From Thalassorhabdus alkalitolerans (GTDB lineage Bacteria; Bacillota; Bacilli; Bacillales; Marinococcaceae), in assembly GCF_042656585.1 (NCBI RefSeq), contig NZ_JBHSPG010000005.1: a DNA stretch of 64,000 bases; one strand, given 5' to 3'. The notes below the pieces were generated by a model. The model worked only from the letters and a program-made list of their open reading frames with translations. It was not told the DNA's origin and did not search any database. The position numbers and the translations under genes were made by a program. Within the stretch, counting starts at the first letter, position 1. The number at the start of each line of letters is the position of its first letter. Shown piece by piece: positions 34,157 through 43,167 of this stretch.

Positions 34157-35593
34157 CTACCTATTATTTAAAACAATAATTTTCTCATCAGTCATTTCTT
34201 CGATGGCATATTTAGGCCCTTCTTTTCCAACACCACTATCTTTTATACCGCCATATGGCATGACATCAGCTCTAAATGTGGATACGTCATTTATAATTAC
34301 TCCACCAAATTGTAAAGTTTTTGCTGCTTCCATTGCTAAGTGGATATTGGAAGTAAATACACCAACTTGAAGTCCGTACCGGGAATCATTAGCTTGTTTT
34401 ATAGCATCATTAAATTCTTTGTAAGGAACAACTACAATAACTGGAGCAAATACCTCGTCACATACTACTTTCATTTCAGGTTTAACGTCTGTCAATACTG
34501 TTGGATAATAGATAGAGCCTTCCCGTTTCCCACCTGAAACCACAGTAGCACCTTGTTCTACTGCTTCGTTTACCCAGCTTTCAATTCTTTCAGCAGACTT
34601 TTTATCAATCATAGGCCCGACTTGAGTTTCATCCTTCATTGGATCGCCTACCACTAAGGATTCAGCTGCATTTTTTGCCTCCTCTAAAAATGCATCAAGA
34701 ACCTCCTCTTGTACGTAAACTCTTTGAACAGAAATACAAGCCTGGCCATTGTGGATAACACCCTTTTGAACACATGATTGAGCAATTTCAGAGAGGTTTT
34801 CTACATCCTTATGTACGATATTAGGAGCATTACTGCCTAGCTCTAATGTTACCTTCCTGATTCCAGTTTCACTTTTAATTAGACGACCAATATCTGGACT
34901 TCCAGTAAAGGTGTACATGTTTACATCTGGATGCTTTAATAAATGCTGTCCAGCTTCATGACCATAACCATTTACTACATTTAAATATCCCGCCGGAAAG
35001 CCTACTTCTCTCAATATTTCAACCATCTTAATAGCACTAAGTGGTGTTTTTTCAGCAGGCTTTAATACAATAGTGTTTCCTGCAGCTAAAGCAGGGGCAA
35101 GCTTATGAGCAGTTAAATTAAAAGGAAAATTAAAAGGAGTAATGGCCGCTACTACGCCTACAGGCTGACGAATTGTAAAAGCCATTCTATTTTCATTTCC
35201 ACTCTGCCCTTCTACTGGAACAGTGTGGCCGGTAATTCTTTTCCCTTCCTCTGCTGCTGCCAGAAAGGTTTGAATGCCTCTATCTACCTCACCCCGGGCA
35301 TCGTTAATTACTTTTCCAACCTCACGAGCAATCGTTTCAGCAAGTTCCTCCTTACGCTCTTTAAACTTTTGAGCAGCAGCTACTAAAAGATCAGCTCTTT
35401 CTGTAGGAGTTAGTTTGATGGTTTCAAACGTTTCTTTTGCAACTTTAACAGCTTTATCAATTTCCGTCTTTGACCCTCTTGAAATCGTGGCTAAAGGGGT
35501 ATTTTCAAATTTGTCCTCAACATTAATAACTTCATTGTTCGTAAGTTTCTCTTCACCAATATAGTGGGGATAATGTACTACTTTTTCATTCAT
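34157..35593 (-). CDS. NAD(P)-dependent aldehyde dehydrogenase
   Basis: 478 residues from the ATG at 35593 (AAGGTGAT upstream); the frame's earlier GTG overlaps the SD. Catalytic residues: Asn in ITPFNFPFNLT, Glu in TLELGSNAPNIV and the nucleophile Cys in NGQACISVQRV. The group resembles lactaldehyde, glyceraldehyde-3-phosphate and phosphonoacetaldehyde dehydrogenase-like enzymes. The substrate is unknown. Its operon with a C4-acid kinase suggests a hydroxy-aldehyde. Confidence 0.9.
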   Translation of the reverse strand: MNEKVVHYPHYIGEEKLTNNEVINVEDKFENTPLATISRGSKTEIDKAVKVAKETFETIKLTPTERADLLVAAAQKFKERKEELAETIAREVGKVINDARGEVDRGIQTFLAAAEEGKRITGHTVPVEGQSGNENRMAFTIRQPVGVVAAITPFNFPFNLTAHKLAPALAAGNTIVLKPAEKTPLSAIKMVEILREVGFPAGYLNVVNGYGHEAGQHLLKHPDVNMYTFTGSPDIGRLIKSETGIRKVTLELGSNAPNIVHKDVENLSEIAQSCVQKGVIHNGQACISVQRVYVQEEVLDAFLEEAKNAAESLVVGDPMKDETQVGPMIDKKSAERIESWVNEAVEQGATVVSGGKREGSIYYPTVLTDVKPEMKVVCDEVFAPVIVVVPYKEFNDAIKQANDSRYGLQVGVFTSNIHLAMEAAKTLQFGGVIINDVSTFRADVMPYGGIKDSGVGKEGPKYAIEEMTDEKIIVLNNR

Positions 35594-35622
35594 TCTAATC
35601 ACCTTCCATTTAATAAAAATAT

Positions 35623-36876
35623 TTAAAAGTTAGGGAAGTTACCCTTATCATCAAAAATTATATCCCGGGGAGGTTCTAGGACTTCAATAGAGTTATCGTC
35701 TTTTATCTCTTCAAATACCGTTTCTGAAACATATAACGTAGAAATCTCAAGAGTATTTGGTATTCTCACAAAACGTGTGTCCTGGCCATCAACTCCCCAA
35801 TTACCACGCATTGCTGCTTCTAATGCCCCTTTATCATTTTTTAAAACAATCGGAATAGAAGCACGTGCCAAAAAGGTGCTCGTAATTACATTTTCATTCA
35901 TTGCCTGAAAGTTAATTTTATTAAGTAAACGTTCAGTCGTAAGGTCTGCTAACCCAATGCCTAAGGCATTACCATGAGAAGGAGCACTCACATCACCAAC
36001 AATAATATATTTAATTTGGGGATTTTCAGGTTCTCGCACTCCACTAATCCTAATCCTCCCTATTATGTTTGTATCCATCCCCGTCCCGCTGAAATTCTTT
36101 CCAATTTCATCGACAAAAAGGATGTCACAATTTTTCACAGGGAGGGAAGGCATAAACTGGCTAGCTTGCTGTAACAGTTCAGCTTCTCTTTCAAAAATAT
36201 TCTTAGTAGGTATCGCCTCAATAATCGCTGTCTCATCATAAGCGTTTTCGACAATTCCAATCCCAAATAATACTTTCCCGGAATCAAAAATCACTTTTGC
36301 AGCCTTAGGCATCACATCCCTAATTCCGTGAATGCCTAATGTATGCAAAGCTAAAGCCTGATCATGTTTCCCCAGTCCAATGGAAGCCATCTTGCAAATC
36401 CCGCTTTCAATGATTGCACGAAAATCCGTATGGGGCTTTATTCTTCCCATAACAATTACTCCATCAGCTTCATAAGCATTTTTATCCATATAAACGGGAA
36501 GGTCTTCTTCAGTTGTGCCTATTTGCACTGTTTGCATAGAAGATTTGATAGGGGCTCCGCTATATTCTTCCGTAATACCTAAACTATTAAGCACTTTAAC
36601 CTGTCCTTCAGCTGTGGCTCCGCCGTGACTTCCCATGGCTGGGACAATAAATGGGTTTGCTCCCTTTTCTTTTAACTGCCTGATCACTTCTTTAATGATT
36701 AATGCAATATTTGCAATCCCTCTGCTTCCAGCTGTAATAGCAATACTTGCACCCGGTTTAATTTGGCATTTAATGGCTTCTTTGTCTAATTCCTCAGAAA
36801 CCACTTGTTCAATGGCCGTGACTTGTGGTCGATCAAAAGATTGACGTATCTTAGCAACTTTGGGATAAGAAGTCAT
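35623..36876 (-). CDS. LarA-like (DUF2088) lactate racemase family protein
   Basis: 417 residues. The N-terminal DUF2088/LarA domain has ITAGSRGIAN and VPAMGSHGGATAEGQ, then IKPHTDFRA and LGKHDQALALHTLG with histidines and lysines at LarA-like positions. LarA uses a nickel-pincer nucleotide cofactor to racemise lactate. Homologues racemise or epimerise other 2-hydroxy acids. Cofactor genes larB, larC and larE are not in the window. In this operon it may epimerise C2 of a sugar acid before phosphorylation. SD AGGAGG is strong. Confidence 0.82.
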   Translation of the reverse strand: MTSYPKVAKIRQSFDRPQVTAIEQVVSEELDKEAIKCQIKPGASIAITAGSRGIANIALIIKEVIRQLKEKGANPFIVPAMGSHGGATAEGQVKVLNSLGITEEYSGAPIKSSMQTVQIGTTEEDLPVYMDKNAYEADGVIVMGRIKPHTDFRAIIESGICKMASIGLGKHDQALALHTLGIHGIRDVMPKAAKVIFDSGKVLFGIGIVENAYDETAIIEAIPTKNIFEREAELLQQASQFMPSLPVKNCDILFVDEIGKNFSGTGMDTNIIGRIRISGVREPENPQIKYIIVGDVSAPSHGNALGIGLADLTTERLLNKINFQAMNENVITSTFLARASIPIVLKNDKGALEAAMRGNWGVDGQDTRFVRIPNTLEISTLYVSETVFEEIKDDNSIEVLEPPRDIIFDDKGNFPNF

Positions 36877-36888
36877 AATAAATTCCTC

Positions 36889-38163
36889 CTAATTTGAGAT
36901 TGAAGGCAAGAAAGTTGAAATTTCAGGTATATAGCTGATGATCAGCACATTTATTATGAGTACAATCAAGAAAGGAATGACCGCCCAAGCTATCCGCTCT
37001 AAGGTAGTATTTGCTATTTGGGCTGCTACAAATAGGTTGACACCTACTGGTGGTGTAACCATTCCTACAGCCAAGTTTACAACCATGATAATACCAAAAT
37101 GAACCGGATCAATTCCCATAGTCATAGCTACAGGCACTAAGATTGGAGCCAAAATAATAATTGCGGCTGAAGTTTCAAACACCATTCCCACGATAAGCAA
37201 GAACACATTTACAATCAATAGAAAGACAAGCGGACTTTCTGTGAATTGTGTGAACTGTTCTGCGATTGTTTGAGGCACTCTCTGCCTAGTTAGTATATAG
37301 GCAAATACACCGGCATTTGCAATAATAATCATGATAATAGCCGTTGTAATAGAGGACTTTATGAAAATATTCATAAGATTTTTTACAGTAATTTCTCTAT
37401 ACACAAAGAATCCTACAATAAATGCATACACTACAGCTACACCTGCAGCTTCTGTTGGAGTAAAGATCCCCCCATAGATACCACCAAGGATAATAACCGG
37501 CATCATTAATGCCAATAATGCCTCCTTAAAAGCAACGCCTTTTTCTTTCCAATTTGAACTTTCCCCGCCTTTGTAATCTCTCATTTTAGAAATGATATAA
37601 ACAGTAATAAGCAATAAAATGCCTAACATTACTCCAGGAAGGATACCTGCCAGAAACAAACTACCAATTGAAACCTGAGCTGTTACCCCATATAAAATCA
37701 GAGGGATACTTGGCGGAATAATAACCCCGATTCCACCAGAAACAGCCTGGACAGAAGCAGCAAAATCCTTGTGATACCCTTTTGCAATCATGGCTGGAAT
37801 CAAAATAGAACCAATCGCGGCAACTGTTGCTGGACTTGAACCAGAAATAGCTGCAAAGAACATTGAGGTGACAACGACAACTGCGGCTAAGCCACCCTTC
37901 ATTTCACCAACAATCACATTAGCAAAATTAATCAAACGTCGTGAAATACCTCCTGTTTCCATTAAGCTCCCCGCAAGTATAAAAAACGGTATGGCCAGTA
38001 ATGGAAAAAGGTCTAACGCATTAAACATCCTTTGCACAATACTCTCTAGTGGCATAGTTCCCGATAACCATATAGCCACTGTTGATGATATCCCTAATGC
38101 AAATGCAATGGGAACACTAAACATGAACAACAGGATGAGTGTAATAACTAGGATTGTGACCAA
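36889..38163 (-). CDS. dctM: TRAP transporter large membrane subunit (DctM type)
   Basis: 424 residues, about 12 hydrophobic segments. It has family motifs such as SGSSPATVAAIGSILIPAM, GVIIPPSIPLILYGV, FTPTEAAGVAVVYAF and AVGMVTPPVGVNLFVAA. The start is probably TTG at 38163, with AAAGGAA overlapping the end of dctQ. It forms the transport channel of a sodium-driven solute-binding-protein-dependent system, with DctP and DctQ. Confidence 0.94.
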   Translation of the reverse strand: MVTILVITLILLFMFSVPIAFALGISSTVAIWLSGTMPLESIVQRMFNALDLFPLLAIPFFILAGSLMETGGISRRLINFANVIVGEMKGGLAAVVVVTSMFFAAISGSSPATVAAIGSILIPAMIAKGYHKDFAASVQAVSGGIGVIIPPSIPLILYGVTAQVSIGSLFLAGILPGVMLGILLLITVYIISKMRDYKGGESSNWKEKGVAFKEALLALMMPVIILGGIYGGIFTPTEAAGVAVVYAFIVGFFVYREITVKNLMNIFIKSSITTAIIMIIIANAGVFAYILTRQRVPQTIAEQFTQFTESPLVFLLIVNVFLLIVGMVFETSAAIIILAPILVPVAMTMGIDPVHFGIIMVVNLAVGMVTPPVGVNLFVAAQIANTTLERIAWAVIPFLIVLIINVLIISYIPEISTFLPSISN

Positions 38164-38168
38164 TTAAC

Positions 38169-38642
38169 TCATTCCTTTCTAAACATCTCAATAAGTACTG
38201 CAACACTATTTAAAAGCATAAAGAAAGCTCCTATAGGCATTGCTGCATAGGCCCATACCATTGAGATCCTCATTGCAGGAGAACGTTGATTGCTTACAGA
38301 TTCTAAAACGTTTATCCCTTTATACATGATGAAAATAAAGAACACCATACAAACTATGTAAGAAAAAACTTTTAGAATTCTGTGTATTGTTTCAGGAAAT
38401 CGTTCTACAAACATTTCTATCCCAATTAAGCTTTTTTCCCTTAAAGCTACTGCTGCACCTAAAAAAACCACCCAGACCATCAGGTACCGTAAAAGCTCTT
38501 CTGACCAAGAAAGAGAGGTTCCCAATACGTATCTAGAAAATACCTGGTAGGCAATAATTACTGCCATAGAACCTAGTGTAATTCCTATGACGTATTTAAT
38601 TACCCAATTTATATAATCAATACCACGAACGATTATACTCAC
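38169..38642 (-). CDS. dctQ: TRAP transporter small membrane subunit (DctQ type)
   Basis: 157 residues with four hydrophobic segments and the DctQ signature SLSWSEELLRYLMVWVVFLG followed by GAAVALREKSLIGIEMF. It partners the large subunit, whose TTG start follows 5 nt after its stop. Confidence 0.92.
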   Translation of the reverse strand: MSIIVRGIDYINWVIKYVIGITLGSMAVIIAYQVFSRYVLGTSLSWSEELLRYLMVWVVFLGAAVALREKSLIGIEMFVERFPETIHRILKVFSYIVCMVFFIFIMYKGINVLESVSNQRSPAMRISMVWAYAAMPIGAFFMLLNSVAVLIEMFRKE

Positions 38643-38711
38643 ATTCAGTCACTACCTTTCAAAAAGGGGGCCGAGTAAGAAACACTCGCCCCACAATTTC
38701 TTCCCTTTTCC

Positions 38712-39743
38712 TTACTCGTGATTTTGAATTGACTCAATAAGGTCTTCTCCAAACACGTCACTATACTTCTCATAAACTGGTTGTACTGCATCAATAAACG
38801 GCTCTAGGTCAACATCTTCAATAACTTCCATACCTTCATCTTTTAAGCTTTCAATGTACTCTTCTTCCATGCGTTGCACAATCTCTCTCTCTAACTCAGC
38901 ACCCTCTTGAGCCACTTCACGGAGGATTTCTTGTAAGTCTTCAGGCATGCTGTTGTAGACTTCTTCTGAGATAACTAGAATTGATGGATTGTATACATGG
39001 CCTGTAAGGGACAAATAGTCTTGAACTTCATAAAACCTAGAGGTTTGAATTACAGGTATAGGATTTTCTTGTCCGTCAACCACTCCTTGTTGGAGTGCTG
39101 TAAATAATTCACCAAAAGCCATAGGTGTTGGGTCAGCGTCCATAGCCCGGAAAGCATCCATATGAATATCATTTTCCATTGTTCTTAGCGAAAGACCGGC
39201 TAGGTCTTCAGGTGTTTCTACTGGACCATCGCTATTTGTTACATGACGGAAACCATTTTCCCACCATGCAAGTCCGATTAATCCTGTTGGTTCAAGCTTT
39301 TCTAGTAATTCTTGTCCAATTTCCCCATCCAGAACTCCATGTGCGTGATCATGATCACGGAATAGGAATGGCAAGTCAACAACTGTAACTTCTTCAGCAA
39401 ATCCACTCATAGGCCCAGTAGAAGTCAATACCATTTCTTGGTTTCCAAGTTGAACGCTTTCTATCATATCTCTTTCGCCGCCAAGGGCACTGTCAGGAAA
39501 TAACTCTACTTCAATTCTGCCATCACTACGCTCTTCTATCATATCCTGAAACTCTAATAATGCTTCTTGGTAATGGGAAGTATCGGCTAAAGTGTGCCCT
39601 ATTGCAAGGGTATAGGTTTCTTCCCCGTTTCCGTTTCCGTCTCCGCTTGCCTCGGTGTTTCCATCATCTCCATTACCTCCACATGCAGACAGAGATACAG
39701 CTCCCAGTACTAGTGCACTACCTACTAACCATCTTTTTTTCAT
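38712..39743 (-). CDS. dctP: TRAP transporter solute-binding lipoprotein (DctP type)
   Basis: 343 residues. The N-terminus MKKRWLVGSALVLGAVSLSAC has a lipobox with Cys21. The mature part is DctP-like (LAIGHTLADTSHY, FPDSALGGERDMIESVQLG, WENGFRHVTNS, LRTMENDIHMDAFRAM, GQENPIPVI). An acidic, Gly/Asn-rich linker follows the lipid-anchored cysteine. It binds the operon's substrate outside the membrane. The typical carboxylate-binding Arg is present, which fits a sugar acid. Its ATG overlaps the kinase TGA (ATGA). Confidence 0.93.
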   Translation of the reverse strand: MKKRWLVGSALVLGAVSLSACGGNGDDGNTEASGDGNGNGEETYTLAIGHTLADTSHYQEALLEFQDMIEERSDGRIEVELFPDSALGGERDMIESVQLGNQEMVLTSTGPMSGFAEEVTVVDLPFLFRDHDHAHGVLDGEIGQELLEKLEPTGLIGLAWWENGFRHVTNSDGPVETPEDLAGLSLRTMENDIHMDAFRAMDADPTPMAFGELFTALQQGVVDGQENPIPVIQTSRFYEVQDYLSLTGHVYNPSILVISEEVYNSMPEDLQEILREVAQEGAELEREIVQRMEEEYIESLKDEGMEVIEDVDLEPFIDAVQPVYEKYSDVFGEDLIESIQNHE

Positions 39744-41032
39744 CGTACTAATCCTCCTTGGTTGTTTATAATATTAATAGCTTTTAATAATGAATCTTCT
39801 TTACCAAAACCTCCGGCCTTAGTGACAACGATCATCCCTTTATATGCTCCTTTTGGAACTATGCATATTGGGATGCCCTCATCTAGACGACCTACAATAT
39901 TTAATGTATCTATATTTGCAGAACAACATGTTTGATAAGCTATGTCTCCGCCAGTTAGAAAAATACCGTTAATTTTATGTTTTGATAATAAATAACTTCC
40001 TAGCGTTCCAAGCCCTTTCGCAATAAGATTTCCAATATATGAGTATTTGCTTAAATATTTTGCCCACTCTTCTGAATTACTGCTTTGAGTTTGGACAGAA
40101 AATACCGATATGTCTTTAATTTGTTCTAACTCATGCAAGGAACAAGGTTCTACCTCTTTCAACCCTAGCTTTGTCAAACTTAGAGGGTCTAGAGTTGTGA
40201 TAGAGGTCCCGTTTCTTTCTGCGTAATTCACTTGTAAGTTACTTGCTTCATTTTGGCTTCCAACAATCCCTAAGAACCTACTATCATCAAGAGCAAGGTT
40301 CCTATTATCTTGCGATGAAGGATTATGGAGATTTAATTTGCTTTTTAAGACCCTTGCTAACGAATTAGCCAAGCCAGCTGATCCAACCCAAAAAAATCTC
40401 TCTTGGACAGCAAGACTAGCAGCAGCAATGCAATCAAGGTCTTTTTGCTCCCTTGTATCAAAAGATAGTAATTTTACTCCGTCTCTTTTCGCTTGATAAA
40501 TCTCTTCTTGTATTTCAGCTACAGAGAAACCGCTTTCAAATCCAACATGACGAGTTAAATGTTTAGATTGACTTTCTAATAACTTCTCCACCGATGAGGT
40601 TTCTATAGGAAATTGTTTATCTTTTGCAAACTGGGTTTCATGCAGAGGCACTTCTTTTACGTACTGTACTCCCGACCTAATAACCCTTCCATTAATGGGG
40701 TACGATGGAGCTATAATAGCTAAGTCAAACTTTCCTTTTTCAATTAAGGCATCTATTTCTACTCCAATATGTCCCCTGAAAGTAGAATCTACTTTTTTAT
40801 AAACGATAGATTCAGAGTCTATTAGTTTCGTTGAGAATTGCTCAAAACATTTTCTTGCCTCTTCCTCATTTTTCGAACGGGTCTCTAAATTTAAAACGTT
40901 TACCCAGTTCTCTTTAAGAGTAGCTCTTTCCGAATTAACTACCACTCTGGTTGAAAACCCTTGTTCAAAGAATTGCAACCCTGTATCATTTGCTCCTGTT
41001 AAATCATCTGCTAGTACTGTGATACTCTCAAT
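39740..41032 (-). CDS. four-carbon acid sugar kinase (DUF1537), apparent ATT start
   Basis: 430 residues if started at ATT (41030-41032). Domain start: ITVLADDLTGANDTG, the conserved substrate-binding motif of DtnK/OtnK-type kinases. KKVDSTFRGHIG lies near 75, and the C-terminal nucleotide-binding GIFLTGGDIA and TKAGGFGKEDSL follow. A perfect SD (AAAGGAGG, 41041-41048) lies 8 nt before ATT. The first normal start in frame, a TTG 18 codons on, would delete the conserved ADDLTGAND motif. It phosphorylates threonate- or erythronate-like acids. First gene of the operon, coupled to dctP by an ATGA overlap. Confidence 0.85.
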   Translation of the reverse strand: MESITVLADDLTGANDTGLQFFEQGFSTRVVVNSERATLKENWVNVLNLETRSKNEEEARKCFEQFSTKLIDSESIVYKKVDSTFRGHIGVEIDALIEKGKFDLAIIAPSYPINGRVIRSGVQYVKEVPLHETQFAKDKQFPIETSSVEKLLESQSKHLTRHVGFESGFSVAEIQEEIYQAKRDGVKLLSFDTREQKDLDCIAAASLAVQERFFWVGSAGLANSLARVLKSKLNLHNPSSQDNRNLALDDSRFLGIVGSQNEASNLQVNYAERNGTSITTLDPLSLTKLGLKEVEPCSLHELEQIKDISVFSVQTQSSNSEEWAKYLSKYSYIGNLIAKGLGTLGSYLLSKHKINGIFLTGGDIAYQTCCSANIDTLNIVGRLDEGIPICIVPKGAYKGMIVVTKAGGFGKEDSLLKAINIINNQGGLVR

Positions 41033-41085
41033 AAGTCGCTCCTCCTTTCTAGGAACATGGTATTGATTGTTGAGTGAATATCTAA

Positions 41086-41115
41086 ATTATAACGCTTACA
41101 TGTTTAATATTTCAA
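41086..41115 (-). promoter_or_regulatory. sigma-A promoter and overlapping cre-like site of the sugar-acid operon
   Basis: Minus strand: -35 TTGAAA (41110-41115), 18-bp spacer, -10 TATAAT (41086-41091). TGTAAGCGTTATAA (41087-41100) resembles a CcpA cre and covers the -10. No GG-N10-GC sigma-54 element is evident in the 41049-41144 gap. Confidence 0.7.
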
Positions 41116-41144
41116 TAGTATTTATTTTTTAAATTGTTTCATTT

Positions 41145-43007
41145 TTAAACACTTTGGTTCTTTATGTCCATTTCTTTTAATTTCCTCCATAAAGTAGTCC
41201 TATTCACTCCTAGTTTTTTTGCCACTCTAGATTGGTTAAAATTTTCAAGTTTCATAACCAATAGGATAGCTTCCTTTTCAATCTCTTCTAACGTTTTACC
41301 AGTTATGTTAACTGCTGAATTTGTTGAACTTTTCGCTTTTGTCTCCTTGTGATCCAATTGTTGCAGGATATCCTTAACGTCTGTGTTCTCGATAAATGGC
41401 CCGTTACTAACCAAACACATTTGATAAATAATGTTTTTTAATTGCGTTACGTTACCAGGCCAATCGTACTCTAGCAAAAAAGTCTTCACTTCATTACTTA
41501 ATCCCACAATTTGTTTGCCTAACTTCTTATTGGAAGACGCAATGAACCAGCGAATTAAATCATTTATATCTTCTTCTCTCTCTCTTAATGAGGGCACAGT
41601 TATACTAAAAGATTTCAAAGATCTATACAAATTTTCATTTAATAGTCCTTCATTTACTAAAATATCTAAGGGTATAGTGTTGGACACTATTATCCGGAAA
41701 CTTTCATTAGAAGAGTTATATACTAATTCTTTTCCTGCATGTGTTAGGAACTTCGATTGGAGACTGCTTGGCATAGAACCAATTTCTTTAATAAATAAAG
41801 TGCCACCTTTTGCTCTCTCTACCGCTCCTGAACGAGGGTAAGCACCCTTGTCCCTGCCAAATAAAATTTCATCTAGTTCCTCAGCACTGGAATCCCGACA
41901 AGATACCGTAACAAATCCTCCTGTCCTAGAGCTTTCATTATGGATGGCTTGCGCTAACACTGTTTTCCCACTGCCGTGTTCTCCATAAATAAGAAGTGGC
42001 AGGTTTGATTTGCTTAATTTTTTCGCGGAGCTAATTACATGACTCATTTTTTCAGAGTTAGCAACGACATGATTAAAGTGAGTGTAAGGTTGGCTATAAT
42101 TAACTACTCTTCCTCTTTTTCTTTGTATTCCAAGAGCAGCAGGTGAAGGTTTTACGAACACAAAGACAGCAATGACCACTGACTTCTCTACAACTGGTAC
42201 TTTTCGTACATGTATCGCCCTTCCATTGTATGGTATTTCTAATTCCTCCGTCTTTTGCTGTAGTGATGTCTGGCTAATATCCAGAAAGGAGGATACCTTA
42301 TTTATATTCTTGTGTAGAAGAGTGTCTGGCTCCACTCCCAAAAGAGTACATGCTTTAGAGTTTGCTTGTATGCATTCTCCTGATCTGCTCGTTAGAAAAA
42401 CACCTTCCTCTATGTTACTCACAAGAGTTAACAGCTTCCTAACTTCTAATCTTTGATAATAAAATACTTCCTCAGCCTCTTCTATAGCTTCTATACATGC
42501 CTCTTTTCCACTATTAATCAAAACGCCGTGAAGTCCCATCTTTTCCGCTTCAGTGGTTGATATTACATCACCAATAATAACTTGCACGCCATCCTTCCAA
42601 GCTTTATCAAGCTCTTTTTTTATATCACTTTGTGTATTGATAGGTAAAAATGTAAGGTCAATATCCAGCAATTTACTTATTGAATCGGCACCATGAATTA
42701 CATTAAAATAACTCATGATTCCGATTTTCCCCTGATACCCTTTCATTAGAGCCACTGTTCTCAAAATGTCATATCCTGTAATATTTATGTTGATTACAGG
42801 TAAGGAGCAGTTTTCACGAATCATTTTTGCTGTTGCTCCCCTGCTAATAATAATATTGTACCCATTTGATTCGGCTGCTTTTGCTAACTCTACCCCATCC
42901 TCTAGATTACCAATTTGAATATCAATGTTTTTGTTATGGTCTTGCTTAACTTCGTTAAATACATCGGCTAACCCCGAGTAGGGAGCTATGACTAGGATTT
43001 TTTCCAT
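41145..43007 (-). CDS. PrpR/NtrC-type regulator lacking the sigma-54 contact motif
   Basis: 620 residues from the ATG at 43007 (AGGGTGA upstream; the earlier GTG overlaps that SD). Domain order: PrpR N-terminal sensor (about 1-185; ILVIAPYSG, IIISRGATA, PVININITGYD), PAS (about 190-290), AAA+ (about 312-540), Fis-type HTH (about 575-615; NQSRVAKKLGVNRTTLWRKL). Walker A GEHGSGKT is intact. The GAFTGA loop reads GAYPRS, and the Walker B aspartate is lysine (TLFIKEIG). It is likely a local regulator of the operon that follows, acting without sigma-54. Confidence 0.85.
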   Translation of the reverse strand: MEKILVIAPYSGLADVFNEVKQDHNKNIDIQIGNLEDGVELAKAAESNGYNIIISRGATAKMIRENCSLPVININITGYDILRTVALMKGYQGKIGIMSYFNVIHGADSISKLLDIDLTFLPINTQSDIKKELDKAWKDGVQVIIGDVISTTEAEKMGLHGVLINSGKEACIEAIEEAEEVFYYQRLEVRKLLTLVSNIEEGVFLTSRSGECIQANSKACTLLGVEPDTLLHKNINKVSSFLDISQTSLQQKTEELEIPYNGRAIHVRKVPVVEKSVVIAVFVFVKPSPAALGIQRKRGRVVNYSQPYTHFNHVVANSEKMSHVISSAKKLSKSNLPLLIYGEHGSGKTVLAQAIHNESSRTGGFVTVSCRDSSAEELDEILFGRDKGAYPRSGAVERAKGGTLFIKEIGSMPSSLQSKFLTHAGKELVYNSSNESFRIIVSNTIPLDILVNEGLLNENLYRSLKSFSITVPSLREREEDINDLIRWFIASSNKKLGKQIVGLSNEVKTFLLEYDWPGNVTQLKNIIYQMCLVSNGPFIENTDVKDILQQLDHKETKAKSSTNSAVNITGKTLEEIEKEAILLVMKLENFNQSRVAKKLGVNRTTLWRKLKEMDIKNQSV

Positions 43008-43167
43008 TTCTTTCACCCTGTTTCATTATTCAACATGTGTTAGTAACATATTACAACACCTTCACAGGATATGAAAGGGCTTTCTTTTATTGACTAAATC
43101 TAAAATGGAAAAATCAGTTATTCCGCTTTAGATGTTAGATCCTGTTCCCTGACTATACACGCCTCTT

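Noticed and set aside
41049..41144. Sigma-54 promoter expected from an NtrC-type regulator
   Set aside because: No GG-N10-GC pattern was found. A clear sigma-A promoter is present and the regulator lacks GAFTGA.
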